The translations under genes were made by a program, and so were the position numbers. From a virus, in IMG/VR virus record IMGVR_UViG_3300045999_011128, positions 1-23,592 of that record: a stretch of DNA of 23,592 bases, one strand, 5' to 3'. Positions 9,056 through 16,615 of the stretch are shown here, piece after piece. A model generated the notes under the pieces. That model was given only the letters and a program-made list of their open reading frames with translations, did not search any database and was not told the origin of the DNA. Each line of letters begins with the position of its first letter. Within the stretch, counting starts at the first letter, position 1.

Positions 9056-9517
9056 ATGAAAAATTGGTTATACAATGGTAATGAAATTACCTCAATTGAG
9101 GAATTACCTCAAGATGCTTTTGGTTTTATATACATTACTACTCACACACCGAGTGGGTTGGCGTATATTGGTAAGAAATCGCTATATCACAATATAAAGC
9201 GCAAATTAACGAAGAAAGAATTAGCCGAGCAAACAGGACCTGGACGCAAACCAACTACTAAAATAGTTTCTAAAGAAAGTGATTGGAAAACATATTTTGG
9301 TTCCGCTAAACCTATTCTAGAAATTATAAAAGATGGAAGAGTAGATGAATTTAGGCGTGACATTCTTCAAATAGTTAATAATAAAAAACTCCTTACATAT
9401 TACGAGTGTAAGTACTTATTTAAATATGGTGTATTAGAACATCCACTAGAATATTTTAACGACAACATTTTAGGAAAATTTTTCACACGTGATTTTGGTT
9501 CCTCAAAAGAGGATTAA
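9056..9517 (+). CDS. SegE-like GIY-YIG endonuclease (153 aa)
   Basis: The GIY-YIG fold is shown by GFIYITTH at residues 23-30 (the GIY element) and LAYIGKKSL at 35-43 (the YIG element). Downstream are Arg100/Arg101 in DEFRRDIL, a Glu at 117 in TYYECKYLFKY suited to metal binding, and Asn135 in EYFNDNILGKF. The length and the YFGS...YYE.KYLFKY...NDNI layout match the stand-alone SegE-type nucleases of T4-like phages, which cut DNA in related phages and spread their own gene. The active-site residues appear intact, so it is probably functional. It sits between the fibre gene and the primase, 19 and 12 bases from its neighbours. A phage-domesticated role in DNA processing is an alternative. Confidence 0.85.
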   Translation: MKNWLYNGNEITSIEELPQDAFGFIYITTHTPSGLAYIGKKSLYHNIKRKLTKKELAEQTGPGRKPTTKIVSKESDWKTYFGSAKPILEIIKDGRVDEFRRDILQIVNNKKLLTYYECKYLFKYGVLEHPLEYFNDNILGKFFTRDFGSSKED

Positions 9518-9529
9518 TACATTATCACT

Positions 9530-10459
9530 ATGATAAATCAATCTCTAGTAGCACTGACTAATTCCGTGCTTGGTACTGGTAAACAAACGGCTCGAGGTAA
9601 CTATGCTTATCATTGTCCGTTATGTAAACACCATAAACCTAAATTAGAGGTTAATATGTCTGAAAATTCTAAAGGTGAAAATCCTTGGCATTGTTGGGTT
9701 TGTGATAAAAAAGGTAAAAAACTTTATCAATTATTTAAAGCTGTAGAGGTTGCTCCTGAAATAATGGCTGAATTAAAAGCTATTGTAAAATATGTGGGAC
9801 CTGAAACAGATGTTCAAGTTGAAACTAAAATCACACTACCTAAAGAATTTAAACCTCTAGCTAATATCCAGAAATCTAATATTATGGGAAGACATGCTCT
9901 TGCCTATATTAAATCTCGAGGTATTACTGAAGAAGATGTTTTAAAATATGGAATTGGTTATTGTGAGACAGGAAGGTATGCTAATATGGTTATAATTCCT
10001 TCTTATGATGAACGAGGAAATATTAATTACTTTACAGGAAGATCATTTGAAAAAGAACCTTCTGTAAAATACAGAAACCCATCAGTATCTCGTGACATAA
10101 TACCATTTGAATTGTTTATAAATTGGGATTTACCGCTTATATTGTGCGAAGGACCATTTGATGCCATAGCCATTAAAAGAAATGTAATCCCGCTTCTAGG
10201 CAAAAATATACAAACAAAATTAATGAAGAAGATAGTAATGTCTTCGGTTGAAAAAATATATATTGCACTTGATAGAGATGCACAAAAACAAGCTTTAGAC
10301 TTCTGTGAACGATTAATGCAAGAAGGAAAAGAAGTATATCTAGTAGATATGCAAGATAAAGATCCTAGTGAAATGGGATTTAATAACTTTACGAAACTTA
10401 TACAAGAAACTTACCCCTTAACATTCTCAGGGTTACTTGAGAAAAAACTATTCTTATGA
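9530..10459 (+). CDS. DNA primase, zinc finger plus TOPRIM (309 aa)
   Basis: The N-terminal zinc-binding domain has Cys29-x2-Cys32 (YHCPLCKHH) and Cys55-x2-Cys58 (WHCWVCDKKGK), the usual DnaG/gp61-type arrangement that recognises the priming site. After a linker, residues ~120-200 hold the core (RGITEEDVLKYGIGY, then VIIPSYDERGNINYFTGRSF), followed by TOPRIM: Glu207 in LCEGPFDAIA, Asp248 and Asp250 in IALDRDAQ, and a third acidic site at DKDPSEM (~277-282). These residues bind the metals used to make RNA primers for lagging-strand replication. At 309 residues it is slightly shorter than T4 gp61 and lacks an attached helicase, so a separate helicase gene is expected elsewhere. Its stop overlaps the next ATG (ATGA). 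Confidence 0.9.
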   Translation: MINQSLVALTNSVLGTGKQTARGNYAYHCPLCKHHKPKLEVNMSENSKGENPWHCWVCDKKGKKLYQLFKAVEVAPEIMAELKAIVKYVGPETDVQVETKITLPKEFKPLANIQKSNIMGRHALAYIKSRGITEEDVLKYGIGYCETGRYANMVIIPSYDERGNINYFTGRSFEKEPSVKYRNPSVSRDIIPFELFINWDLPLILCEGPFDAIAIKRNVIPLLGKNIQTKLMKKIVMSSVEKIYIALDRDAQKQALDFCERLMQEGKEVYLVDMQDKDPSEMGFNNFTKLIQETYPLTFSGLLEKKLFL

Positions 10460-11229
10460 AGAAAAGAAACATTAAACACGTTAACAATCGTATCTTAGAA
10501 ATCTCAGAAGATCACAAACAAATTACTCTTCCTGATTCTAGATACTACAGACGTAATGGAAAGTATTATCCATCAATTACACACGTTTTAAGTTATTATC
10601 CTAAAGGTAAACATTTTGAAGAATGGCTTAAAAACATGGGTCGTTCTGCTGATTATATTGTTAGAAAAGCAGCTGAAGATGGAACTAAAGTACACGAAAT
10701 GATTGAAGAGTATTTAGAAGGTAAAGAAATGAACTTTTTAAATCAATATGGTAACCCACAATATGACCCAACTATTTGGCAAATGTTTTTACGTTTTGTT
10801 GATTTTTGGGAAACATATAAACCCGAATTAATTGACCAGGAAATCCATTTATATTCAGATGTATTAGAAGTAGCAGGAACAACAGATTTAGTTTGTAAAA
10901 TTGATAATGAATTATGGATTATCGATCATAAAACTTCAAATCATATTCAAACAACATATGAACTACAGGCTGCTGTTTACGCTCATTGTTACGAAGAATG
11001 TTTTGGTGTTAAACCTGATAAGACTGGTATTTTATGGTTAAAATCTTCTAAACGTAAAGGTGCTAAAGATAAAATGCAAGGTAAAGGATGGGAAATGATT
11101 TTACCATCTCGTACACAAGAGGAAAATATTGAAATCTTTAAAACAGTAAAACGTTTATTTGATTTAGAAAATCCAAACGAAGCACCTGTATTTACTGAGT
11201 TCAAAACTCAAGTAAAAAAAGAAGATTAA
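10456..11229 (+). CDS. PD-(D/E)XK nuclease, RecB/Cas4-like (257 aa)
   Basis: Core motifs appear in order: His80 in TKVHEMIEEY, Asp144 in VAGTTDLVCKI, the D-x-K element Asp157-His158-Lys159 in WIIDHKTSN, and a QxxxY motif at Gln171-Tyr175 (ELQAAVYAH). This is the RecB-family exonuclease fold shared with Cas4 and with nucleases in many T4-like phages. No cysteine set for an iron-sulphur cluster is evident, unlike true Cas4. It is translationally coupled to the primase by ATGA, which suggests work in replication, recombination or host DNA degradation. The catalytic fold is well supported; the substrate is unknown. Confidence 0.85.
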   Translation: MKKRNIKHVNNRILEISEDHKQITLPDSRYYRRNGKYYPSITHVLSYYPKGKHFEEWLKNMGRSADYIVRKAAEDGTKVHEMIEEYLEGKEMNFLNQYGNPQYDPTIWQMFLRFVDFWETYKPELIDQEIHLYSDVLEVAGTTDLVCKIDNELWIIDHKTSNHIQTTYELQAAVYAHCYEECFGVKPDKTGILWLKSSKRKGAKDKMQGKGWEMILPSRTQEENIEIFKTVKRLFDLENPNEAPVFTEFKTQVKKED

Positions 11230-11248
11230 AAATTTTATATAGAATGGT

Positions 11249-11270
11249 TGGAGGGGCGAAAGCCCCTTCG
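11249..11270 (+). terminator. Strong GAAA-tetraloop hairpin, possible terminator or RNA element
   Basis: A 9-pair stem (two G-T wobbles) closes on a GAAA loop: GGGGC at 11253-11257 pairs with GCCCC at 11262-11266 and the stem extends outward to 11249 and 11270. It is by far the most GC-rich spot in an AT-rich window and lies 19 bases after the nuclease stop. No T-run follows, so a classical intrinsic terminator is uncertain. An mRNA-stabilising or processing element is equally possible. Confidence 0.5.
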
Positions 11271-11295
11271 TACATTCACATATAAAATAAAGGTT

Positions 11296-11454
11296 ATGCA
11301 ATTTAATACAAAAGAACAAATCGTTGAAGCATTAGTAAACGAGTTCGGTGAAAAAAAATCATCATTTTATAATACTGATACGAATAAACAACGTGAAAAG
11401 TATTGGACGTTTAATCGTACTAAGAATTTTTATTATAAGAAAAAAGGAATATGA
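11296..11454 (+). CDS. Small basic hypothetical protein (52 aa)
   Basis: I place the start at the ATG at 11296 (MQFNTKEQIVEALVNEF). The frame is open further upstream from a TTG at 11248, but that start would put the GAAA hairpin inside the coding region and add an unremarkable Arg/Lys stretch. The product is short, begins with one likely helix (residues 5-17) and ends in a Tyr/Lys-rich tail (FYYKKKGI). It has no recognisable family. Its stop overlaps the next start as ATGA, which supports it being translated. Confidence 0.6.
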   Translation: MQFNTKEQIVEALVNEFGEKKSSFYNTDTNKQREKYWTFNRTKNFYYKKKGI

Positions 11455-11732
11455 TTACAGATAAAAGCGGTTACGAATATATGTACATGGGACGTCACAA
11501 AGTTACTGTGCGTCATAAACTTCATGATAACCTATCTAAAATGATAGGACGTACTTTACGAACGTGTTTACTTCCCACTTATTTAGGAAAACTTCTTTAT
11601 ATTCAAGACGATAAATGTTATTTTGAAGTTCTACCTAACCCAGAATTTACTAGATACAATGGTTGTGCAGGTCAAGTAGAATATATTCATGAACATCATG
11701 TTGTTACGATGAAATTCGAAGAAGAAAATTAA
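11451..11732 (+). CDS. Hypothetical protein (93 aa)
   Basis: The start at 11451 overlaps the preceding stop by four bases. The product begins MITDKSGYEYMYMGRHKVTV and is a mix of short beta strands with four histidines near basic residues, two in the pair EHHVV. Two cysteines (in RTCLLP and DKCYFEV) and a third in NGCAGQ are not spaced as a zinc finger. I do not recognise it. A small beta-barrel fold would fit the strand pattern. It is the last gene before the 38-base gap carrying promoter motif copy 2. Confidence 0.65.
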   Translation: MITDKSGYEYMYMGRHKVTVRHKLHDNLSKMIGRTLRTCLLPTYLGKLLYIQDDKCYFEVLPNPEFTRYNGCAGQVEYIHEHHVVTMKFEEEN

Positions 11733-11748
11733 CATTAAATATTTTGTA

Positions 11749-11764
11749 ATATTTATAACAAATT
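11749..11764 (+). promoter_or_regulatory. Candidate phage late promoter, motif copy 2
   Basis: ATATTTATAACAAATT matches the 16-base motif at 5616 and 20312 in 14 of 16 positions and keeps the entire ATATTTATAACA core. It ends six bases before the ATG at 11771, which begins a long chain of overlapping genes. Confidence 0.45.
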
Positions 11765-11770
11765 TAATCC

Positions 11771-12532
11771 ATGATTGGACTGATATCTCTTTTGCAAGAA
11801 ATACAAGGTAAGCCAAAAGCAATTTTTATGGCTGGACCTGCTGGCTCGGGTAAGTCCTTTATTTTAAAAAAATTAGTTCCTTCTAATTTTAATGTTATAA
11901 ATGTAGATGATACCTATGAGGAATTACTTAAATCTTCAGGTATTGGGATGAAGTTAGCTCAAATGTCACCTGATGAATTAAAAAAGGCAGGTGAGTTAAT
12001 GGGTCAAGCAAGAAAAACAACAGATAGTAAATATCAAGATGCAACTAAAAATTTAAAAAATCTTGCTATTGATAGTGTAGGTGGTTCATCTAAAACCTTA
12101 CTTAAGAAAAAATCAGAATTAGAAAATTTAGGTTACGATACAATGATGGTAATGACTTATGTATCGCCTATAACGTCACTAGAGCGTAATAAACAGCGAG
12201 ACAGATCATTATTACCAGGTATTGTGATTCGTTCCTGGCGCGACGTAAATAAAAATATAGACGTATATAAACAAGCATTTGGAGATAGTTTTACAATAGT
12301 AGATTTAAATCCTGAAGATGCTAATAAAAGTTTTGATGAAGATTATATCTTTAAAACATACATCAAACCTTTAGGACAAGTAGGTAAAGAAAAAACTCCT
12401 GAAGAAAAAGCAAAATCTGAAAAAGAAGCCAAACAAATCAATTCAGATATAAAACAATTAATCTCAACTCAACCAGAGTTTGATACAATAGAACAAGCAC
12501 AAACAAAAATCACTAAATTTATAAACAAATGA
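11771..12532 (+). CDS. P-loop kinase-like protein, zeta-toxin-like, with cargo-type leader (253 aa)
   Basis: A Walker A loop, GPAGSGKS, occupies residues 22-29 after a strand (KAIFMA). VINVDD at 42-47 resembles the Asp pair that follows in zeta toxins and polynucleotide kinases. RNKQRDRSLLPGIVIRSW (139-156) resembles the Arg-rich lid of that group. The protein would therefore phosphorylate a small molecule, sugar nucleotide or nucleic-acid end. Residues 1-10 (MIGLISLLQE) precede the fold, are amphipathic and end in L-Q-E. The C-terminal 50 residues are Lys/Glu-rich helix. It starts behind promoter motif copy 2 and overlaps the next gene by ATGA. Kinase fold: fairly sure. Substrate and toxicity: unknown. 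Confidence 0.75.
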   Translation: MIGLISLLQEIQGKPKAIFMAGPAGSGKSFILKKLVPSNFNVINVDDTYEELLKSSGIGMKLAQMSPDELKKAGELMGQARKTTDSKYQDATKNLKNLAIDSVGGSSKTLLKKKSELENLGYDTMMVMTYVSPITSLERNKQRDRSLLPGIVIRSWRDVNKNIDVYKQAFGDSFTIVDLNPEDANKSFDEDYIFKTYIKPLGQVGKEKTPEEKAKSEKEAKQINSDIKQLISTQPEFDTIEQAQTKITKFINK

Positions 12533-12903
12533 AACTAGTAGACTTATTAAACGAAGTAGAAAAAAAAGAAAAACCAGTTAAGGAAGTAGCTCCTGTTCAA
12601 GAAGCTGAATCTACTGTAGTAGATGAAATTGGTAAATTCTTTGTAGTTAAAAAACCTGGTAAAGGTATGACTAAAGAAGATATGGTATATGAAGCTACTA
12701 TATTTGATGAAATTAAAATGGACGAAACTAAAGGTGCTTATAAAAATAGATCTGAGGCAAATCGTCATGCTACTGAAGCTTTAAAAGAATACGAAATGCA
12801 GCTTAAAGAAATGGAAGATGCTATGGAAGCTTTCCGTTCTGCTAAAAAAGATATTGAAGAAAAAAAAGCAACTGCTAAAGAAAAAATTCAAAAACTTAAA
12901 TAA
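12529..12903 (+). CDS. Coiled-coil hypothetical protein with cargo-type leader (124 aa)
   Basis: Begins MKLVDLLNEVEKKEK, an amphipathic leader with L-N-E at residues 7-9. Residues 30-70 contain a small predicted alpha/beta part (EIGKFFVVKKPGKGMTKEDM), and residues ~75-124 are a long charged helix (EALKEYEMQLKEMEDAMEAF, then Lys/Glu repeats) likely to form a coiled coil. It overlaps the gene before (ATGA) and the gene after (TAATG). No family is recognised. A core or scaffold-like internal head protein is one possibility given the highly charged helix. An antitoxin partner for the upstream kinase-like gene is less likely. Confidence 0.7.
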   Translation: MKLVDLLNEVEKKEKPVKEVAPVQEAESTVVDEIGKFFVVKKPGKGMTKEDMVYEATIFDEIKMDETKGAYKNRSEANRHATEALKEYEMQLKEMEDAMEAFRSAKKDIEEKKATAKEKIQKLK

Positions 12904-15674
12904 TGAACTCCCTTACCAAAGTCTTATTAGAAGATCTTTTGGAAGCGGAAAACAAAAAAATAACCGCTATTTATGGTGGTGGATTTAAACCACCTACCAA
13001 AGGACATTATGCTGTTGTCGAAAAAGCTGCTGAACAAGACCCTGAAATTGATGATATTATCATTTATGTGGGTGGGGGTGAGCGTGATGGTATTACTCAA
13101 GCTGAATCTATTCAAGTTTGGGAATTATATAAAAAATATCTTCCTTTAAAAGTAAGAATTGAACCATCAAAAGCACCTGTGGGTGATGTTTTACGTTATG
13201 CTAAAGAACATCCTGATGAGGAAGTACTTTGGATTATAGGTGCTCGTGAAAATAATCCTGAAGATTTTGCTGATATTGCTTCTAGAACTAGAACAATAGA
13301 TAAATACCCTAATCTTCAATTACGAGTTATTCAAACCTCAGGTGGTGTTAGTGGAACGGCAGCTCGTAAAGCTGTAAGAGATAATAACAAAGAACAATTT
13401 TTCCACTTAATCCCAGACATCGAGGAAAAAGAACAAGTATGGGATATTGTATCTCCTGTTATTAAAGAAGGTTTTGTAGATGATTTAAAATCTAAGTTTA
13501 ATAAATTTATATCTGCTGCTAAACAAGAGGGTAAAGAAACTAAAGAAGCATTATCCTTATTAATTAAATCAGCTAAAGGTGACATTGATTTAACAGATGA
13601 CCAGAAAAAAGAAATAGGTAATCAATTAAAAGATGTTTTAAAATTAGTAGGTTTAACAGCAATCGCTACTTTACCTGGTGGATTTATTGCGGCTGCCTTA
13701 ATTAAGTTATTTAAAGCAGAATATTTGATTACACCATCTTCAATGATGAATGAATATAATAACACAGGTCCTTCTACACCAAAAGTTTATATTGTAAAAG
13801 CAGATGGAAATTATAAAGAAGTACCTATAGAAATATTATCTAAAATCCCAAATCTAACATATGATATGGGTGGTGGTGAAACTAACTTTTTTCCTGAAAA
13901 AAATATTGTTATAGTAGACAATATTCCTATAAACCAATTTGCTCAAGAACCAGGTGAAATAAAAGATGAAAAAATATACGTTGAATATAATTTAAATCAG
14001 CCTTTTAGTTTTCCTAAAGCAAATAAAATTATAGCTTCTCAAATAGTATATCATTTAGGTGATATTAAATCTTTCGCTAAAACAATAAATGATTCACTTA
14101 AAAATGGAGGTACGTTTCAATTCTTTAGTGATTTAATGAATAAGCAAGATAAAGAATTTTTAAATTACTTATCTAGCGAATATAGATTTGGTTTACCTAA
14201 AAACTTAAATCCTTATAAAGGAGGAAATCTTTTATTAAAAAAAGGAGACTATACTGAACCTGTTATATCTTACATTTACAGTGTAACCGATGCTGAGGGA
14301 AATACAGCAAAAATATCTGTTACTAAAGAAGGTAGATGGTGGGAATATGCTAAAATTGAAGGTGATATAGATTTTAAACCTAGTAAATGGAGTGTTGAAC
14401 CTGAATATAAGTATAACAATATAATTCCAAGTAAGGAGAATGTTTTAGATTCTTTTTCTCAAGCTCTAAAAACTGATATTGTAGATTTTAAAAAATTAAA
14501 TGAAACTTTAGATGAAGGATCTTGTGGTTATGATACAGATGTAGCAACAGGTAAAAAATTAGATACACCTGGTGGATTAAAAGAAGCTGATTCTATAAAC
14601 GAAGGTCGTTATGATAGTATTTCAAGACAATTAGCTAAACTTACATTAAATTATTGGAAAGAAGGATTTGCCAAAGGTAAAAATGAAATAAATTACATTG
14701 ATAGAATTACCCCTGATGAATATCCGACAGATTTAGAATTTTTATACAATGGTGAGGTTATATTTACCTCAGCAGGAGATAAATATTCTCATAATGGTTA
14801 TGCTATGTCTAGAGGTGAGTCTAAAGATGGTACTCCTAGAGTAGGAGTTAATTATTTTGTTCCTAAAGATATGATTCCTCAAGGTTGGGAAGAAATTTAT
14901 ATGGATTTAATTACTACTCTTCGTCATGAAATTGAACATTTAACTCAATCAGGAGGTAATGTAAAACAAGGTAAAGAAATGGGTAGTGATATGAAACTAC
15001 GTAAACTTATTGGTACCAATAAAGATGTAGTAAGATACGTTTTATTACCCAAAGAAGTAGATGCTAATGTTCAAGGTTTATATTTAAAAGCTAAAAAATG
15101 GAGACGTCCTTATGTAGAAGTAGTAGATGAATGGATTAAAGATTTTTTAAAAATTAAAAAACAAAGTGATATTGATTTAATTAAAGGAATATACGATAAA
15201 AGAGCTAAAGAATTAAATTTACCTGCTATCCAAGAAAATGATCCTTTTGGTATTAAAGCATATGCTCGTGAATTAGTTAATGAAGCTTTAAAAGACACTT
15301 GGAATCCTAAAGAATCATTCGTATCTTTATCTAAGTTCATGATAGACAATGGAATGAATATCACCCCATTGCCTAAAATTAAGGTTATAAAGGATGATAA
15401 AGAAAACGCATCCAATCTTTTGGGTAAAACGGCTTACTATGATCCGAATAATAAATCAATTACTCTATTCACAATGGATAGACACCCAAAAGATATTTTG
15501 CGTTCATTTTCACATGAAATGGTTCATCATGAACAAAATTTAAATGGAAAACTAAATAATATTAATACAACCAATACAAACGAAGACGGAGATTTACCTG
15601 AAATCGAAAGAGAAGCATACGAAAAAGGAAATATAATGTTACGTAATTGGGAAGACACGATTAAAAATGTATAA
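12903..15674 (+). CDS. Multidomain protein: nucleotidyltransferase, hydrophobic helical module, two zinc metalloprotease domains (923 aa)
   Basis: Residues 1-16 are a leader (MNSLTKVLLEDLLEAE). Residues 20-175 form a cytidylyltransferase-like nucleotidyltransferase: GGGFKPPTKGH at 25-35 (the (H/T)xGH site) and VSGTAARKAV at 149-158 (the SxTxxR site). Residues 190-280 are helical with a hydrophobic stretch at 248-270 around TLPGG, loosely LETM1-like. Residues 294-445 look like a degenerate methyltransferase fold (YDMGGGE). Residues 568-770 carry HEIEH at 675-679 and 780-923 carry HEMVH at 871-875, two HExxH zinc sites, with Glu718 and Glu902/904 as possible third ligands. Tripeptides I-K-E 187-189, L-N-E 532-534, I-N-E 565-567 and I-Q-E 776-778 fall between modules. 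It is probably a processed polyprotein or a multi-enzyme internal protein. Confidence 0.8.
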   Translation: MNSLTKVLLEDLLEAENKKITAIYGGGFKPPTKGHYAVVEKAAEQDPEIDDIIIYVGGGERDGITQAESIQVWELYKKYLPLKVRIEPSKAPVGDVLRYAKEHPDEEVLWIIGARENNPEDFADIASRTRTIDKYPNLQLRVIQTSGGVSGTAARKAVRDNNKEQFFHLIPDIEEKEQVWDIVSPVIKEGFVDDLKSKFNKFISAAKQEGKETKEALSLLIKSAKGDIDLTDDQKKEIGNQLKDVLKLVGLTAIATLPGGFIAAALIKLFKAEYLITPSSMMNEYNNTGPSTPKVYIVKADGNYKEVPIEILSKIPNLTYDMGGGETNFFPEKNIVIVDNIPINQFAQEPGEIKDEKIYVEYNLNQPFSFPKANKIIASQIVYHLGDIKSFAKTINDSLKNGGTFQFFSDLMNKQDKEFLNYLSSEYRFGLPKNLNPYKGGNLLLKKGDYTEPVISYIYSVTDAEGNTAKISVTKEGRWWEYAKIEGDIDFKPSKWSVEPEYKYNNIIPSKENVLDSFSQALKTDIVDFKKLNETLDEGSCGYDTDVATGKKLDTPGGLKEADSINEGRYDSISRQLAKLTLNYWKEGFAKGKNEINYIDRITPDEYPTDLEFLYNGEVIFTSAGDKYSHNGYAMSRGESKDGTPRVGVNYFVPKDMIPQGWEEIYMDLITTLRHEIEHLTQSGGNVKQGKEMGSDMKLRKLIGTNKDVVRYVLLPKEVDANVQGLYLKAKKWRRPYVEVVDEWIKDFLKIKKQSDIDLIKGIYDKRAKELNLPAIQENDPFGIKAYARELVNEALKDTWNPKESFVSLSKFMIDNGMNITPLPKIKVIKDDKENASNLLGKTAYYDPNNKSITLFTMDRHPKDILRSFSHEMVHHEQNLNGKLNNINTTNTNEDGDLPEIEREAYEKGNIMLRNWEDTIKNV

Positions 15675-16212
15675 GCTAACAGATTTATATAAACAAATTA
15701 AAGAAGAAGCTAATGCGACTACCCCACAATATAAAATTTATTGTGATATGGATGGTGTATTAGTAGACTTTGATAAAGGTTATAAAGCATTAACTGGTAA
15801 AGAAACAAGTCATGTTGATGTTCAAGGTAAAAACGAGTTTTGGAGCACTTTTAAACAAGGTCTTGAAAATAAAAAAATGAGTGAAAAGGATTATTGGGCA
15901 AACTTAGAATGGATGCCTGATGGTAAAGAGCTTTGGGACCATATTAAACAGTACAAACCAACTTTACTTTCAGCCCCTTCAAGAGATCCACAATCTCGTT
16001 GGGGTAAACGTATTTGGGTAAAGAAAAATATCCCCGGTACACCTTTAATTCTTGCAGCAGCTCCAATGAAAAAGAATTATGCTAAAAAGAATGCAATACT
16101 TATAGACGATAAGATTTCTAATATCAACGAGTGGAATGAAGCTGGTGGTATTGGAATTCTTCATACTTCAACATCAACAACATTAGATAAATTAAGCAAA
16201 TATGGCATTTAG
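15667..16212 (+). CDS. HAD-family 5'-nucleotidase-like protein with cargo-type leader (181 aa)
   Basis: HAD motif I is YCDMDGVLVDFD, with nucleophile Asp27 and acid/base Asp29. Motif II is the Ser of TLLSAPS (Ser102), motif III a Lys in PMKKNYAKK (135-140), and motif IV Asp147-Asp148 in AILIDDKISN. The layout fits the 5'(3')-deoxyribonucleotidase (NT5C-like) branch common in phages, which dephosphorylates nucleoside monophosphates. Length is typical. Residues 1-15 (MYKLTDLYKQIKEEA) lie outside the catalytic fold and contain I-K-E at 11-13, like its neighbours. The start overlaps the previous gene by 8 bases and its end overlaps the next by 11. All catalytic residues are present. Confidence 0.85.
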   Translation: MYKLTDLYKQIKEEANATTPQYKIYCDMDGVLVDFDKGYKALTGKETSHVDVQGKNEFWSTFKQGLENKKMSEKDYWANLEWMPDGKELWDHIKQYKPTLLSAPSRDPQSRWGKRIWVKKNIPGTPLILAAAPMKKNYAKKNAILIDDKISNINEWNEAGGIGILHTSTSTTLDKLSKYGI

Positions 16213-16615
16213 AAGAGTAGTAATTAGTGGAGAAAAAGTACAAGATACAAAAACAGATCTTGATGGATTTTTTTCAAACAAAGTATTTAAAACCAACTAC
16301 CCAGGTCTTAAAACAAAAATGATAATTTCACCTGTTAAAACAGATACAATTGTAGTTGATATTAATGGTGATGGTGCTGATACTGTAGCTAAAAAAGTTA
16401 AAGATATTGGGATTAAATATAAAATGAAAGCAGTAATCAAAATGGAAAAACCAATGTCTGCTGTTAAAGAAAATAATAAAGAAAAAAATGATGAATTAGT
16501 AAATAAAATTAAATCATCATTGTTATTTCAATTAAGTGGAGGTAAACAAGGTGAACCAATGTCTAAAGGACAAAATTTACCTGCTAACACATTTATCAAA
16601 AAATCAGATAAATAA
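16202..16615 (+). CDS. Small alpha/beta hypothetical protein (137 aa)
   Basis: The ATG at 16202 lies inside the last codons of the nucleotidase gene (11-base overlap, different frame). Residues 1-80 alternate short strands and helices (RRVVISGEKV, KMIISPVKTDTIVVDI, GADTVAKKVKDIGIKYKMKAV), suggesting a ferredoxin-like beta-alpha-beta unit. Residues 88-110 form a Lys/Glu-rich helix, and the last 25 residues are Gly/Lys/Gln-rich and probably disordered. Unlike its neighbours it has no amphipathic leader. No family is recognised. Coupled to the next gene by TAATG. Confidence 0.7.
   Translation: MAFRRVVISGEKVQDTKTDLDGFFSNKVFKTNYPGLKTKMIISPVKTDTIVVDINGDGADTVAKKVKDIGIKYKMKAVIKMEKPMSAVKENNKEKNDELVNKIKSSLLFQLSGGKQGEPMSKGQNLPANTFIKKSDK

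Noticed and set aside
10456-11229. CRISPR Cas4
   Set aside because: The PD-(D/E)XK core fits, but the cysteines of the iron-sulphur cluster are not evident and no CRISPR array or other cas gene is present.
11248-11295. Upstream TTG start extending the 52-residue gene by 16 codons
   Set aside because: It would place the strong GAAA hairpin inside the coding region; the ATG at 11296 gives a clean helical N-terminus and leaves the hairpin intergenic.
11771-12903. A zeta/epsilon-type toxin-antitoxin pair
   Set aside because: The following gene has no antitoxin features, carries its own leader-like N-terminus and belongs to a longer coupled phage chain; the order is also opposite to the usual antitoxin-first arrangement.
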